From positions 1 to 64,000 of the forward strand of contig CAMJPL010000002.1 of the NCBI GenBank assembly GCA_946407735.1: a stretch of 64,000 bases of DNA, written 5' to 3'. The translations under genes and the position numbers were made by a program. Below are positions 36,030 to 45,583 of this stretch, one piece after another (positions within the stretch are counted from its first letter, which is position 1; each line of letters starts with the position of its first letter). Origin of the DNA: an uncultured Clostridia bacterium. Its GTDB lineage: Bacteria > Bacillota > Clostridia > Oscillospirales > CAG-272. The notes beneath the pieces were generated by a model that searched no databases, was not told where the DNA came from, and worked only from the letters and a program-made list of their open reading frames with translations.

Positions 36030-38102
36030 TCATTCGAGCGCCACGGCGACGGCTTCGAAATTCGCCTTTAGCTGAACCTTGAGATATCCGTTTGAGATGG
36101 ATATCTCGTTGTTTTCGCTCGATACGGCGTCTTTGATCCTCGAGGCGTCGACAGGGAGTGCGACATACTCCGGGATCTTCCCGCCGAAGGTATGGATCAC
36201 GGCGAGAGTGCCGCCGTCCGCACCTCTGCGCACAACGGCCTGCCAGCCGGTCGGCTTCAGATAGCTGTCCGTGCCGCTGCCGTATATATGCGACTCGCCG
36301 TCTCTGATTATATGCGAATACTTTTTATAGAAGGAGATCGCCCTGTCGGCGGCGGCCCACTGCTCGCCCGTGAGATCGTAGACGTCGCCCGACACGCACA
36401 TTACGCCGAGGAAGGTGTTGACAAGCGAATAGTTGATCCTCCTGATCGAGTCGGTCTTTCTCAGCACGGCCCAGATCTGGCTCTTTGACGGCTGCATCAG
36501 GCGATGAAGATTGGCCGCTATGATCGGGATATGCACACATTCATGGGCGTCGGAGAACGACGCCATGTCGCATCTATTCAGCATCGACGGCTCGAGGCGG
36601 TGACCTCCGGACGAGCAGCACTCGATAACGATGCCGGGCACGCGCTCGTGTATCTCGTCCATAAAGCTCTGAGTGGCGAGAAGGCTCTTGCGCAGGCCTT
36701 CGCCCAGCCCGTCGGCATCGTCGCAGCCGACGCCTATCGAATCGTTGTAGTCGATCTTTATATATCCGAAGCCGTTGCCGCGGAGCTTGTCTATCACCCT
36801 GCTTCTGAGATATTCCCTTACCTGCGGCTTCTTCATGTCGAGGAAGGTCCTTCCGCTCGTGATCGGGAAGCCGTTCCTCGTAAGAAGCATATCCTTGTTT
36901 TTATACACCTCGCTTGACGCCGAACAGTTCTCGAGCTCGAACCAGATCCCGGGGATCATACCGTCTTTTCTGATCATATCGGTGACCTTGGAAAGCCCCT
37001 CCGGGAAGCGCTTCTCGTTCACGTTCCAGTCGCCGATGAGTCCCCAGTCCCTGTCGCAGTACCATCCGGCGTCGATGACGAAGTAGTCGAAGCCTTTGTC
37101 TTTTATGACGCCGAGGATGCTTTCGATGTTTTCCTCGCTCGGATTGCCCCATGTCGTGCAGTACTCGTTGAACACCACCGGGAGCCCTCTGCCGGTCTTA
37201 GTCTTTACATTGCCCGAATGACGGTGCAGATCGAGCAGACGCTGGGAGACCTCAAAAACGCCGCCCTCGCCCGACGTAAGACAGGCATCGGGAGTCTCAA
37301 AGCTCTCCCCGGGGCGGACGGTCTTCTGCCAGTGCCCGTAATCATAGTCGGCAAGCCCGCCTCTGAGGCAAAGCTCGCTTCCCTGACGCCAGAATTCCAT
37401 CTGCCACGATGACGGGCAGGCAAGCTGAGCCGCCCATACGACCCCGGCGCTTTTGTCCTCGACGGCAGCGTACGGGAACCAGCCTCTCACAGGCATCGAG
37501 CCGATCTGACCGAATTTCTCGACCCTCGCACCGTAGCCGCTCCATGACTGCTCAAGATGATAGTCAAGGACGCTGCCGCTTTCGGCCTTTCCCTCGGCGC
37601 TCCACCAGCTTCTCGCGCGGTGCAGCATAAGGGCGTCGGTCTCGTCCGTGCCGCCGAACGGAGTCAGCATCCCGAGCGAGAATGAAGATATATGCTCAAG
37701 CACGGCGTCATGGTCGGAAAGATTCTCGAAGACAGATCTTATCTTCAGCGCCCGGCTGCCCTGCTCGTATGACAGGATGTGCTTCGCCTTATATCCACGC
37801 TCGTCGGCAAGAGTGGTGGTGACGACAGCCGTCCCGTCCTTCTCTTCTTTTGTCTGTGACTCATATTTCATCGCGTAGGTCGACTGAGCGGCCGACATCG
37901 TGACGCCGGCGGCGAATCCGGCCGGAAGATTGTCGCCGCGGATATACAGCTGAACGAGACTGTCGACGGCCCTGTCCTTCCATATGACTTTATCCGCCGC
38001 GTTGTCCGGGACGACGATCATTCCGACATGACCGCCGTCGTCCGCGGCATACATGACCCTCATATCGCCGAAAAGATAACTGCCGATTATTCTGTTTGGC
38101 AT
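36030..38102 (-). CDS. GH36 alpha-galactosidase (clan GH-D)
   Basis: A 690-residue enzyme. An N-terminal beta-supersandwich (about 1-300) precedes a TIM barrel. The barrel holds DYFVIDAGWYCD, the nucleophile Asp451 in YIKIDYNDS and the acid/base Asp518 in ASFSDAHE, with ECCSSGG between. GH36 retaining enzymes release alpha-galactose or alpha-GalNAc. There is no signal peptide, so it acts on imported oligosaccharides. GGAGGCAC precedes the ATG. It is the last gene of a leftward operon beginning at 43706. Confidence 0.94.
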   Translation of the reverse strand: MPNRIIGSYLFGDMRVMYAADDGGHVGMIVVPDNAADKVIWKDRAVDSLVQLYIRGDNLPAGFAAGVTMSAAQSTYAMKYESQTKEEKDGTAVVTTTLADERGYKAKHILSYEQGSRALKIRSVFENLSDHDAVLEHISSFSLGMLTPFGGTDETDALMLHRARSWWSAEGKAESGSVLDYHLEQSWSGYGARVEKFGQIGSMPVRGWFPYAAVEDKSAGVVWAAQLACPSSWQMEFWRQGSELCLRGGLADYDYGHWQKTVRPGESFETPDACLTSGEGGVFEVSQRLLDLHRHSGNVKTKTGRGLPVVFNEYCTTWGNPSEENIESILGVIKDKGFDYFVIDAGWYCDRDWGLIGDWNVNEKRFPEGLSKVTDMIRKDGMIPGIWFELENCSASSEVYKNKDMLLTRNGFPITSGRTFLDMKKPQVREYLRSRVIDKLRGNGFGYIKIDYNDSIGVGCDDADGLGEGLRKSLLATQSFMDEIHERVPGIVIECCSSGGHRLEPSMLNRCDMASFSDAHECVHIPIIAANLHRLMQPSKSQIWAVLRKTDSIRRINYSLVNTFLGVMCVSGDVYDLTGEQWAAADRAISFYKKYSHIIRDGESHIYGSGTDSYLKPTGWQAVVRRGADGGTLAVIHTFGGKIPEYVALPVDASRIKDAVSSENNEISISNGYLKVQLKANFEAVAVALE

Positions 38103-38139
38103 AGCCGTGCCTCCTTCTGTGATCAGGATCCGATTTTTG

Positions 38140-39279
38140 TCAGATTATCCCCTCGCCGGTCGTCTTCCCTTCGCTGTCCGAGAAGGTGACGTGTATCGGG
38201 GCTTTATATTCCTCGCCGAGACTTATCATGGCGCCGATATAGTCGGCCTTTTCGCGGTCTTTGTTTTTATGAAGGGGGATCCCTCCGACCACGGCGTCGC
38301 AGCACTGGCCTCTTTCGTCATATTTACTTCCCGCGCGCCAGATCTCGGCGCAGTGATGATGGCCGTATATCAGCACCTCGGGCTTTATGCTGTCGCGCAT
38401 CATAGCCGCCCATTCCGAGTACAGCTCGTTCTCTATATCGAACGGAGGATAATATTTATATGTGAACGGGATATGGCAGATGACGACTCTGTGGCTGACG
38501 CCGGGAGCGAGATACTCATCGTCGGCGTTCGCTATCACCTGTTTTATATACTCGGTCTCGCGCAGACGGAAGCCGTGCATGCATATCGTGCCGCCGTACT
38601 CCACGCTCGAGTCATCCTTGTCCTCGCCGCAGTCGAGCACCAGTCCCCACAGTCCTCCGCAGCGGAAGGTATAGTAGGTCTTGCCGTCCCTCGTCGGGGT
38701 GTAGCGCTCGAACTGCTCGGCGCAGAGGCCTCTCGTGTCGTGATTGCCGCGGCTGAATACGGCTGGGATCATCCCGAGCGTCACGCCGCCGGATATCGCG
38801 AAGACCGTCATTATATGATCGACGCTCGCGCTCGAGTCGGGGATATCGCCGTTTAGCACCAGAAGATCGGTCTCGCCGCGCCATCTCTCGGAGAACGCTA
38901 TCGGCTCGTCGCGGAGATTGTGCGTGTCGGAGATATGTAGTATATTCACGCCCTTTTTCTCCGGCGCAAGAGGCCGGAACTCGAATTCGGTGATGTACGG
39001 ATCTGAGCCCTTTGGATAATACGGCTGACGGTCGGGGAACAGACGGAACACCGTCGTGTATCTTCCGGCTCTGTCAAGCTCGCTCATCGGCACCTCGACA
39101 CGGTGGACCTTTGTCTCCGAACGCATGATGCCGTTCGACTCGTCGTAATACTTTACGCCGTTTATCTCAACCCAGAATACAGCCGAAGCGTCTATGACCG
39201 CGAAGATCTGATACGTGTCCTTCATCGCGAAGACTGTCGGCGCGAAAACCATATGTTCCGGAAGCGATATATTGTTCAA
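38140..39279 (-). CDS. Calcineurin-like metallophosphoesterase
   Basis: A 379-residue protein. The first 125 residues form a beta-sandwich like that of purple acid phosphatases. The phosphoesterase core follows: ILHISDTHN, LVLNGDIPD, FSRGNHDTRG and IYGHHHCAEIW supply the two-metal site. It starts with TTG at 39279, overlapping the upstream TGA by TTGA, with GGGAGG 7 bases before it. No export signal is visible. In a glycosidase operon it may dephosphorylate a sugar or nucleotide product; the substrate is unknown. Confidence 0.88.
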   Translation of the reverse strand: MNNISLPEHMVFAPTVFAMKDTYQIFAVIDASAVFWVEINGVKYYDESNGIMRSETKVHRVEVPMSELDRAGRYTTVFRLFPDRQPYYPKGSDPYITEFEFRPLAPEKKGVNILHISDTHNLRDEPIAFSERWRGETDLLVLNGDIPDSSASVDHIMTVFAISGGVTLGMIPAVFSRGNHDTRGLCAEQFERYTPTRDGKTYYTFRCGGLWGLVLDCGEDKDDSSVEYGGTICMHGFRLRETEYIKQVIANADDEYLAPGVSHRVVICHIPFTYKYYPPFDIENELYSEWAAMMRDSIKPEVLIYGHHHCAEIWRAGSKYDERGQCCDAVVGGIPLHKNKDREKADYIGAMISLGEEYKAPIHVTFSDSEGKTTGEGII

Positions 39280-42068
39280 ATCGAAACCTCCCTGATAGCT
39301 TTCAGTTCATTATATACGATATCGCTGTCATCCGATCCCGGCTCGAGCACGACCGGAATCTTTTTCTTTTTCGCCGCCTCGTAAACGGCGGCGAGGACAT
39401 CTTCCCTCTCCCCGCCGGATATCGGCGAGCTCATCGGGTATCTCTGACCGAACATGTCGGTCTTCATATCCGACAGGATAAGCATTCCGGCGTTCTCGGG
39501 AAGCGACGCCGCCTCTCCCGCCGCCAGAGCGAAGCAGCTGCTGTACGCAAGCGAGCCGTATCTTCCGCCGTCCCAGAGCTCGTACTGCTCGCTGAGCGGG
39601 ATGAGCTGATCGCGGTTCACGACATACGGCATGACGCCTCTTTCCCTGCAAAGCGCGGCGATGACTTCGAGCGATCTGAGCGAGCCGCTTACAGCCTGCT
39701 CATGCGAGTATTCGTTCTCGGCGTTGCGGTGAAGCGAGAATATCGCTCCGGCGCAGCCGTAGCATGACGCCTTGTCCAGCGCCTCGCGTATGAATTCGAT
39801 CGCTCTCTCCGTCCTCTTCGGGAAATTCCCGATGATGGTGAGCTCGGGCACGTGATCGAGCATGCGGGTGAAATCGACCATCACCTTCACCGACTGAAGG
39901 CGGAACATATGTCCCTCCTTTTCGGCGGCGGCTTTGTCCAGCCTGCCGAAATATGAGGCCGGGAGCTTCACGCCGGCGAAATGATGGGGGAAAGTCGGAT
40001 GATCGAGCAGATATCTCCCGGCGTCGCTCACATCCTCGGTAAGCGCAAGATAGAGATCGTCTCCTGTGAAAACGGGATTCGTCTCCTCCATCCTGCCGAG
40101 CCTTATGCCGTCTGCGCGCACCCTGAACATCCTGAAATCGTACGGCGGCAGCTCATACCTGCCCTCTTTCTTCTCCCCGCCGTCTTTTTGCGTCACGCCT
40201 CTCGGAAGAAATTCGCCGAGTCCCTTCACGCAGTCGTCTATGACGATCTCCTCGGCGGACACATCGCCTTCGGCGGCGAGTATATCGAACCGCTCCGTTT
40301 CAAGCGTGTTGTTTGCGACATACAGCGTGTATTCGCCGTCGTCCTTCACGGCAAGGGTGTAATGCAGACGGCGGTTCGACACATAGATCAGACGGAGCGA
40401 ATCGAACAGCGACGCGAGATAACTCTTTGCTTCTCCGCTCAGCCTGTACGGGTGGCAGATCTCACCGTTCGGCTGATTGTCAGCAGAAAGCGCCTCGCCC
40501 GTCGGTACGAGCGCATTTCGGATCGTCATGACGGAGCCGGAGCCGTAATGCGTAAGCGAAAGATTTCCGCCGCCGAACAGATGTTCGTCATCGCAGCCGC
40601 ACTTCGGCTCGAACACGACGGCCGTGCCGCCATCTCGGACGTATTTTCTGATCTTGTCGTAGGTCTCGCGGTCGAGCGTCACGTCCGGCAGGATGACGGC
40701 GGCGCGGTACCTTGACAGCACCTCGTATCGGACATCCGACAAAAGCACGTCGGCGATCTCGCCGTACGGAGTCGGTGTCATGAAGCCGCACTCGTCACGG
40801 TAAAATCCGGCGTTCTCATATCCGGGGTACAGCATCGAGAACAGGCAGTCGAGGGTATGATCGCCTTCGCCGTACGGGAGATCTCCCCAGACACGGTAGA
40901 CGGCCGAAGTATAAAGGTGTCTCGGCGGCGTCCAGCCGGAGAAGAAATCGGCGACTATCGCGAGAGGAGCGTAATGCGTCCCGGCGCTCCCGTTCTTTTC
41001 GACGAAATCGGCGCAGTAACGCTGGATCTCGCCTACCGGCGTAAGGGTGTATTTTTTATTTCCGACGATATAGTGCAGATCGTCCGTCACATCTCCCGGC
41101 TGCGCCTCAGATGTCGTGAACCAGCTCCCCTCGAAGCCGAGGATGTCGCTTCCGTAGATATACTGGTTATATATCAGCCGGCGAAGGAGCGAAAGCGATG
41201 TGCCGCCCGTCCTGCCCTTCTCATATCCGAGGAATGTGTCGGGCTCGTCGTCCATGACGGCGTAATCCTTGTAGCCCCATCTGTTCCACACCGACGCGTT
41301 GCCGTAGTACAGCAGTCCGTACTGCTTTGCCGCGCCGCGTATGAAGGAAAACCACATCGGATTCGACGGCAGCGCCTGAGCCGTCTCGGCGCCGATCATG
41401 ATGGTGTTGCCCTCCTTCGCGAAATAATGGAGGTAGGTGAGCGAGGAAAGGGTCACGGTATGGTTGAGCATGGCGTCCCCGAGCTTCTCAAAATAGCTGT
41501 GGAACTGCCTGTACTGCGCTTTGCGGTCGTTTATGATCGGAGTCTTGCTCTCGGCGGAGGCGTGGATATATCTGCCGTCCTGCTCGCCGTTGTCATAGCC
41601 GAGGAAATGATCGCCGAGCTTTTCCTTCATATATCTGTCGGCGGAAGACGGTATGCTGTACTCTCCCCAGATGCCGGTCACCGGCTTCGATCCTGGCACA
41701 TATCCCCAGAAATCGAACATGTACAGCCCTCTCTCAGCGCAGATATCGACGAGCTCGCCGAAATTCCCGGCGAAAAGCGTCGGATACACCGGCCAGAGCA
41801 CCCGCCCGAGACGGAAATGATCGACATAGAGATCGATCGTCTCCTTTATCTCCTTCAGCATCGAGCCGTCGTCGGGCAGAGGTCTAGCCCCCATGTCGGC
41901 CGCCTCGCCGATGTCCTTTATATTCGGCGATGTGGACGGAAATCCGCGGAGCGAAGTGAACTGGATCCTGCCGCCGAGAGCCTTTCTCGTGACGGCCTTC
42001 GCCGTGCGCCTGCCGTAATCCGGGTATTTCTCCGGTTCTGTCGGATGAAGATAAACCTTGACTGTCAT
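39276..42068 (-). CDS. Large composite protein: barrel, trimerisation-like and isomerase-like domains
   Basis: A 930-residue protein of no family I can name. The first 400 residues look like a TIM barrel (LFAGNFGELVDICAERGLYM; MDDEPDTF holds an Asp-Asp-Glu). Residues about 440-520 resemble the beta-galactosidase trimerisation fold (DKIRKYVRDGGTAVVFEP). A beta domain follows. The last 180 residues, RAIEFIREALDKASCYGC and later VVLEPGSDD, resemble a xylose-isomerase-type barrel fragment. It is probably a cytosolic glycoside hydrolase of an unlisted family. AAGGTG precedes ATG 42068; an upstream GTG overlaps that site. Confidence 0.6.
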   Translation of the reverse strand: MTVKVYLHPTEPEKYPDYGRRTAKAVTRKALGGRIQFTSLRGFPSTSPNIKDIGEAADMGARPLPDDGSMLKEIKETIDLYVDHFRLGRVLWPVYPTLFAGNFGELVDICAERGLYMFDFWGYVPGSKPVTGIWGEYSIPSSADRYMKEKLGDHFLGYDNGEQDGRYIHASAESKTPIINDRKAQYRQFHSYFEKLGDAMLNHTVTLSSLTYLHYFAKEGNTIMIGAETAQALPSNPMWFSFIRGAAKQYGLLYYGNASVWNRWGYKDYAVMDDEPDTFLGYEKGRTGGTSLSLLRRLIYNQYIYGSDILGFEGSWFTTSEAQPGDVTDDLHYIVGNKKYTLTPVGEIQRYCADFVEKNGSAGTHYAPLAIVADFFSGWTPPRHLYTSAVYRVWGDLPYGEGDHTLDCLFSMLYPGYENAGFYRDECGFMTPTPYGEIADVLLSDVRYEVLSRYRAAVILPDVTLDRETYDKIRKYVRDGGTAVVFEPKCGCDDEHLFGGGNLSLTHYGSGSVMTIRNALVPTGEALSADNQPNGEICHPYRLSGEAKSYLASLFDSLRLIYVSNRRLHYTLAVKDDGEYTLYVANNTLETERFDILAAEGDVSAEEIVIDDCVKGLGEFLPRGVTQKDGGEKKEGRYELPPYDFRMFRVRADGIRLGRMEETNPVFTGDDLYLALTEDVSDAGRYLLDHPTFPHHFAGVKLPASYFGRLDKAAAEKEGHMFRLQSVKVMVDFTRMLDHVPELTIIGNFPKRTERAIEFIREALDKASCYGCAGAIFSLHRNAENEYSHEQAVSGSLRSLEVIAALCRERGVMPYVVNRDQLIPLSEQYELWDGGRYGSLAYSSCFALAAGEAASLPENAGMLILSDMKTDMFGQRYPMSSPISGGEREDVLAAVYEAAKKKKIPVVLEPGSDDSDIVYNELKAIREVSI

Positions 42069-42095
42069 ATTATTCACCTTATACGGTTGTTTTTT

Positions 42096-43133
42096 TCAGA
42101 AGCACCTGTCTTTTCTGTCTTTTCTGCACCGTTCGATATTCCCGCATCTGTAGCACAGCTCGTTTTCGCAGATGCCGTCGTTTTCAAAATATGAGAGGAT
42201 GTTGTCTATCGTAGTCTGCGCTATGCTGGACAGCGCTTCCTCGGTCAGAAACGCCTGATGAGAGGTGACGATGACGTTCGGCATGGATATCAGTCTCGAA
42301 AGCAGATCGTCGTCCATTATATGCCCCGAGCGGTCCTCGAAGAAGATATCCGCCTCCTCCTCATAGACGTCAAGGCAGGCGGCGCCTATCTTCCGGCTTT
42401 TTATGCCGTCGAGAAGAGCTTCGGCGTCGATGAGACCGCCTCTCGAGGTATTGATTATCACCGCGTTTTTCTTCATCTTCCCGATACTGTCGGCGCTTAT
42501 GATATGCCTCGTCTCATCAGTCAGCGGGCAATGAAGGGAGATGATATCGCTCTCCGCGAATAGACGGTCGAGGTCAACGTACTCAGCGCCGATATCGGCT
42601 GAGGGATATTTGTCATACGCGAGTACCTTCATGCCGAAGCCGCGGCAGATATCTGTGAATATCCTGCCGATTCTTCCCGTGCCGATAACTCCGACGGTCT
42701 TTCCGTATAGATTGAATCCGGTGAGCCCGCTCAGAGAGAAATTGAAATCGCGGGTCCGGTTGTACGCCTTATGAATGCGGCGGACAGATGTGAGCAGCAG
42801 AGCCATGGCGTGCTCGGCTACCGCGTTCGGCGAGTAGGACGGGACATGGACCACGTGGATCTTCCCGAAAGCCGATCTTACGTCGACGTTGTTGTACCCG
42901 GCGCATCTGAGAGCGATCAGCCTGACGCCCAGAGCGTAAAGCCGGTCGATGACGGCGGCATTCACCGTATCGTTCACGAAGACGCAGACGGCTTCGCAGT
43001 CCTGCGCCAGATTCACCGTGTCCTCGTTCAGCTTTGTCTCGATAAAGCGAAACCTGACGCCGTGAAGGTCTCCGAATTTCTGAAAAGAAGGCCTGTCGTA
43101 TTCCCTGGTGTCGAAAAAAGCGACGTTTATCAT
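42096..43133 (-). CDS. D-isomer-specific 2-hydroxyacid dehydrogenase (D-LDH-like)
   Basis: A 345-residue NAD-dependent dehydrogenase. VGVIGTGRIGRIF (about 145) is the NAD-binding loop. Catalytic residues appear as Arg in INTSRGGLID, Glu in DVYEEEADIFFED and His in VTSHQAFLT. It resembles fermentative D-lactate dehydrogenases of Clostridia and would reduce pyruvate or a related 2-oxoacid. Unusually, the C-terminal 25 residues add five cysteines (CENELC, CGN, CRKD, CF), a possible metal or redox tail absent from ordinary family members. It is second in the GH36 operon. Confidence 0.9.
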   Translation of the reverse strand: MINVAFFDTREYDRPSFQKFGDLHGVRFRFIETKLNEDTVNLAQDCEAVCVFVNDTVNAAVIDRLYALGVRLIALRCAGYNNVDVRSAFGKIHVVHVPSYSPNAVAEHAMALLLTSVRRIHKAYNRTRDFNFSLSGLTGFNLYGKTVGVIGTGRIGRIFTDICRGFGMKVLAYDKYPSADIGAEYVDLDRLFAESDIISLHCPLTDETRHIISADSIGKMKKNAVIINTSRGGLIDAEALLDGIKSRKIGAACLDVYEEEADIFFEDRSGHIMDDDLLSRLISMPNVIVTSHQAFLTEEALSSIAQTTIDNILSYFENDGICENELCYRCGNIERCRKDRKDRCF

Positions 43134-43166
43134 GATGTCATATCCCCGTTTTCTCGTCTGTCGATC

Positions 43167-43706
43167 CTATGTCCTTTTATATCCCGCGGCCTTGCTTTCA
43201 GCCAGCAGGGTGTTTCCGGCGTCATATATTTCCTCGCTCAGCACGGCGAAGACGATATTTATCGAAGCGTCAGCATGGCGGTCGAGGAAATCGCCGCAGG
43301 CGCGGAGCGCCTCACGCCATGCTCCGTTCACCGGATATCCGTATATGCCGGAGGATATCAGGGGAAATACTATCGAGTGACAGCCGTTTTCCGCCGCGAG
43401 CGTAAGCGAGCTTTGATACGCCGAGTAAAGCAGCTCCGCCTCGCCGCGCCTGCCGCCCCTCCAGACGGGTCCGACCGCGTGGATTATATATTTCGCCTTT
43501 GAATCGAAGCCCGGCGTGATGACCGCTGAGCCGGTATCGCAGCGGCCGATCTTATCGCAGGCTTCGCTCAGCTTTCTGTATCCGGCCGCGTCGAATATCG
43601 CGCCGCAGACGCCTCCGCCGGCCATGAGATCCTCATTCGCGGCGTTTACGATGGCGTCGGCGGACAGCTCCGTGATGCCTGCCTTCCTTATTTCTATCGA
43701 GTTCAT
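43167..43706 (-). CDS. Macrodomain protein (O-acetyl-ADP-ribose deacetylase-like)
   Basis: A 179-residue macrodomain. IVNAANEDLMAGGGVCGAIF (residues 20-39) is the ADP-ribose-binding loop with the Asn and Gly run of MacroD/YmdB enzymes. AVGPVWRGG and PLISSGIYGYP are the other ligand loops. Such proteins hydrolyse O-acetyl-ADP-ribose or remove ADP-ribose from proteins in the cytosol. It is the first gene of the leftward operon ending with GH36, an unusual association. GGAGGG lies 3 bases before the ATG. Confidence 0.93.
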   Translation of the reverse strand: MNSIEIRKAGITELSADAIVNAANEDLMAGGGVCGAIFDAAGYRKLSEACDKIGRCDTGSAVITPGFDSKAKYIIHAVGPVWRGGRRGEAELLYSAYQSSLTLAAENGCHSIVFPLISSGIYGYPVNGAWREALRACGDFLDRHADASINIVFAVLSEEIYDAGNTLLAESKAAGYKRT

Positions 43707-43749
43707 GATCCCTCCGGCATAACTTCGCGTTTTGATCCTGTGTACATAT

Positions 43750-43778
43750 ATTATACCATATTATTATCGGTTTGTATA
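43750..43778 (-). promoter_or_regulatory. Promoter of the macrodomain-to-GH36 operon
   Basis: On the minus strand TATACA (43773-43778), a 17-bp spacer ending in TGG, and TATAAT (43750-43755) lie about 45 bp before the first ATG. Confidence 0.65.
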
Positions 43779-43825
43779 GCCGAAAGAAAATATTTTCATC
43801 ATTTTTCTTCCGGGACGATTAGCTG

Positions 43826-43854
43826 TTGAAATGCAGGCGCGATAATGGTATAAT
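43826..43854 (+). promoter_or_regulatory. Promoter of the GH51-like gene
   Basis: TTGAAA (43826-43831), a 17-bp spacer ending in TGG, and TATAAT (43849-43854) lie 56 bp before the ATG. Confidence 0.85.
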
Positions 43855-43909
43855 ATATGAAACGCCGAATAAACGCGGCGCTTGGAAGAAAAATGACAAG
43901 AGGTACAAA

Positions 43910-45325
43910 ATGAAGATCCCGATATCGACGGAGAAGAAATGGCGGATATCGCCTTATCTGAATATGCAGTTCATGGAGCCGCTCGGCACGGCGGATTCGT
44001 CTGTCGACGCCGGATGGGATTATCTGCGCGGCTGCTGGCATGAGGATCTGATTGATCTTGTGCGTGATCTCGCTCCCGGCATGGTGCGATGGGGCGGCTG
44101 CTTCGCGTCCTATTATCACTGGTATGAGGGTGTCGGCCCGACAAGAAAGCCGATGCTGAACCTGTGCTGGGACGGGATATACTCGAACGCCGTCGGCACA
44201 AGGGAGTTCGTCGATTTCTGCCGCAAAACAGGCGCCGAGCCGCTGCTTGTCATGAACATGGAGTCCGACGGGCGCATGGGATGGGCTTATCCCGGAAACG
44301 GAGACAGCCGACTCGGAACGGCGGATGAAGCCGCCGCGTGGATCAGGTACTGCAACGATCCCGACGACAGGCTTCGCCGTGAGCATGACCCCGGCGGGCC
44401 GTACAATGTCCGCTGGTGGCAGATCGGAAACGAGACCTCATACGATCCGAGCGGCTATTCGCTGAATGAAGCCGCAGAAGCTACCGCCCGCTTCGCCGCC
44501 GCCGCTCACGCCGCCGACCCGTCGGTAAACCTTATCGCCTGGGGCGACAGCGGCTGGGCGGAGAGGATGTGCGAGACCGCCGGAGACGATATCAGCCATA
44601 TAGCCTTCCACTGCCACTACGGCTCGGCTCTCGCCGATTCCCCGCTGTACGATACCGAATACCGCCGAGATCCGTACAGGACATGGCAGCACCTTATGTC
44701 GGCGTCGACAATAGTCGAAAACACTATCGCGGAGATGAAGGAACAGGTAAGACCGTACGGCAGGCGTCTCGCCATGACGGAGGGGCATTTCACCTTAAGA
44801 GGCCGCAACAGATGCGACGTGCTGTCGACATGGGCGGCCGGAGCCGCCTACGCCCGGAATCACAACATCATCCTACGCGGCAGCGACATGCTGGATATCG
44901 CGACGATGGCTGACTTCTTCGGCAGCATATGGCAGGTAAACGCGATAATGATCCCGACTCCGCACCGAAGCGGAAAGCCTTATCTGCAGCCTGTCGGACA
45001 GGTAATGCGGCTCTTCGGAAGATACTGCGGCGAATATTACACCGGTGAGTTCGTCTCGCCGTCAGCCGACATCGTGACGAGCGTCAGCGGCGATACGCTG
45101 TATATCCACGCCGTAAATCTCAGGCCCGACACTCCTTTCGAGATCGAGGCGGATATCGGGACACCGGTGAAAAGCATGACGGCACATGAGATCGCCCCGT
45201 CAGACCCGATGATTGAGGTGACTCCTCAAAACAGCGGCGTATTCGATCCGATTGAAAAAACGATAACCGGCGGAAGGTACGTCCTGCCCCCGGCCGGAGT
45301 CGCGGCGATAGATATAAAGCTTTGA
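43910..45325 (+). CDS. GH51-like alpha-L-arabinofuranosidase
   Basis: A 471-residue GH-A clan enzyme. The barrel (about 30-380) has PGMVRWGGC, the acid/base Glu175 in WWQIGNETS and the nucleophile Glu291 in AMTEGH. The last 90 residues form the beta-sandwich typical of GH51. It would release arabinofuranose or a related sugar in the cytosol, since no signal peptide is seen. ATG 43910 is chosen for AAGAGG 8 bases upstream; an earlier in-frame start would lie inside the promoter. It is a single-gene unit. Confidence 0.82.
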   Translation: MKIPISTEKKWRISPYLNMQFMEPLGTADSSVDAGWDYLRGCWHEDLIDLVRDLAPGMVRWGGCFASYYHWYEGVGPTRKPMLNLCWDGIYSNAVGTREFVDFCRKTGAEPLLVMNMESDGRMGWAYPGNGDSRLGTADEAAAWIRYCNDPDDRLRREHDPGGPYNVRWWQIGNETSYDPSGYSLNEAAEATARFAAAAHAADPSVNLIAWGDSGWAERMCETAGDDISHIAFHCHYGSALADSPLYDTEYRRDPYRTWQHLMSASTIVENTIAEMKEQVRPYGRRLAMTEGHFTLRGRNRCDVLSTWAAGAAYARNHNIILRGSDMLDIATMADFFGSIWQVNAIMIPTPHRSGKPYLQPVGQVMRLFGRYCGEYYTGEFVSPSADIVTSVSGDTLYIHAVNLRPDTPFEIEADIGTPVKSMTAHEIAPSDPMIEVTPQNSGVFDPIEKTITGGRYVLPPAGVAAIDIKL

Positions 45326-45346
45326 AATGAACTCTCCATAACAAAA

Positions 45347-45386
45347 GCCGGGATGTCGGTTTCGGCGGAAAATCAGGCATCCCGGC
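45347..45386 (+). terminator. Terminator of the GH51-like gene
   Basis: GCCGGGATG (45347-45355) pairs with CATCCCGGC (45378-45386), followed by GCTGTTTT. It lies 21 bp after the stop codon. Confidence 0.65.
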
Positions 45387-45467
45387 GCTGTTTTGCCGGG
45401 TCTTAGTTTCTCTGTTTTTTCTTTTTCTGAAAAATATGATATCGACGCAAAAGAGCCGAATTTCGGC

Positions 45468-45496
45468 TTGACATGAGCGGCGCATGAGTGTATAAT
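45468..45496 (+). promoter_or_regulatory. Perfect consensus promoter of the AEC transporter
   Basis: TTGACA (45468-45473), 17-bp spacer and TATAAT (45491-45496) match consensus fully. An 87-base leader follows. Confidence 0.85.
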
Positions 45497-45583
45497 AATT
45501 CCGGCGAACATATCCGCGGCGTCATAAGGCGTCGGATATATATTCTTTTCTTTCTAGTCCAACTAAGAATCGGGTAACAGCTC

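Noticed and set aside
45497-45583. Possible riboswitch in the leader of the AEC transporter
   Set aside because: Only a short 7-bp stem (45510-45516 with 45533-45539) is visible, with no known aptamer motif.
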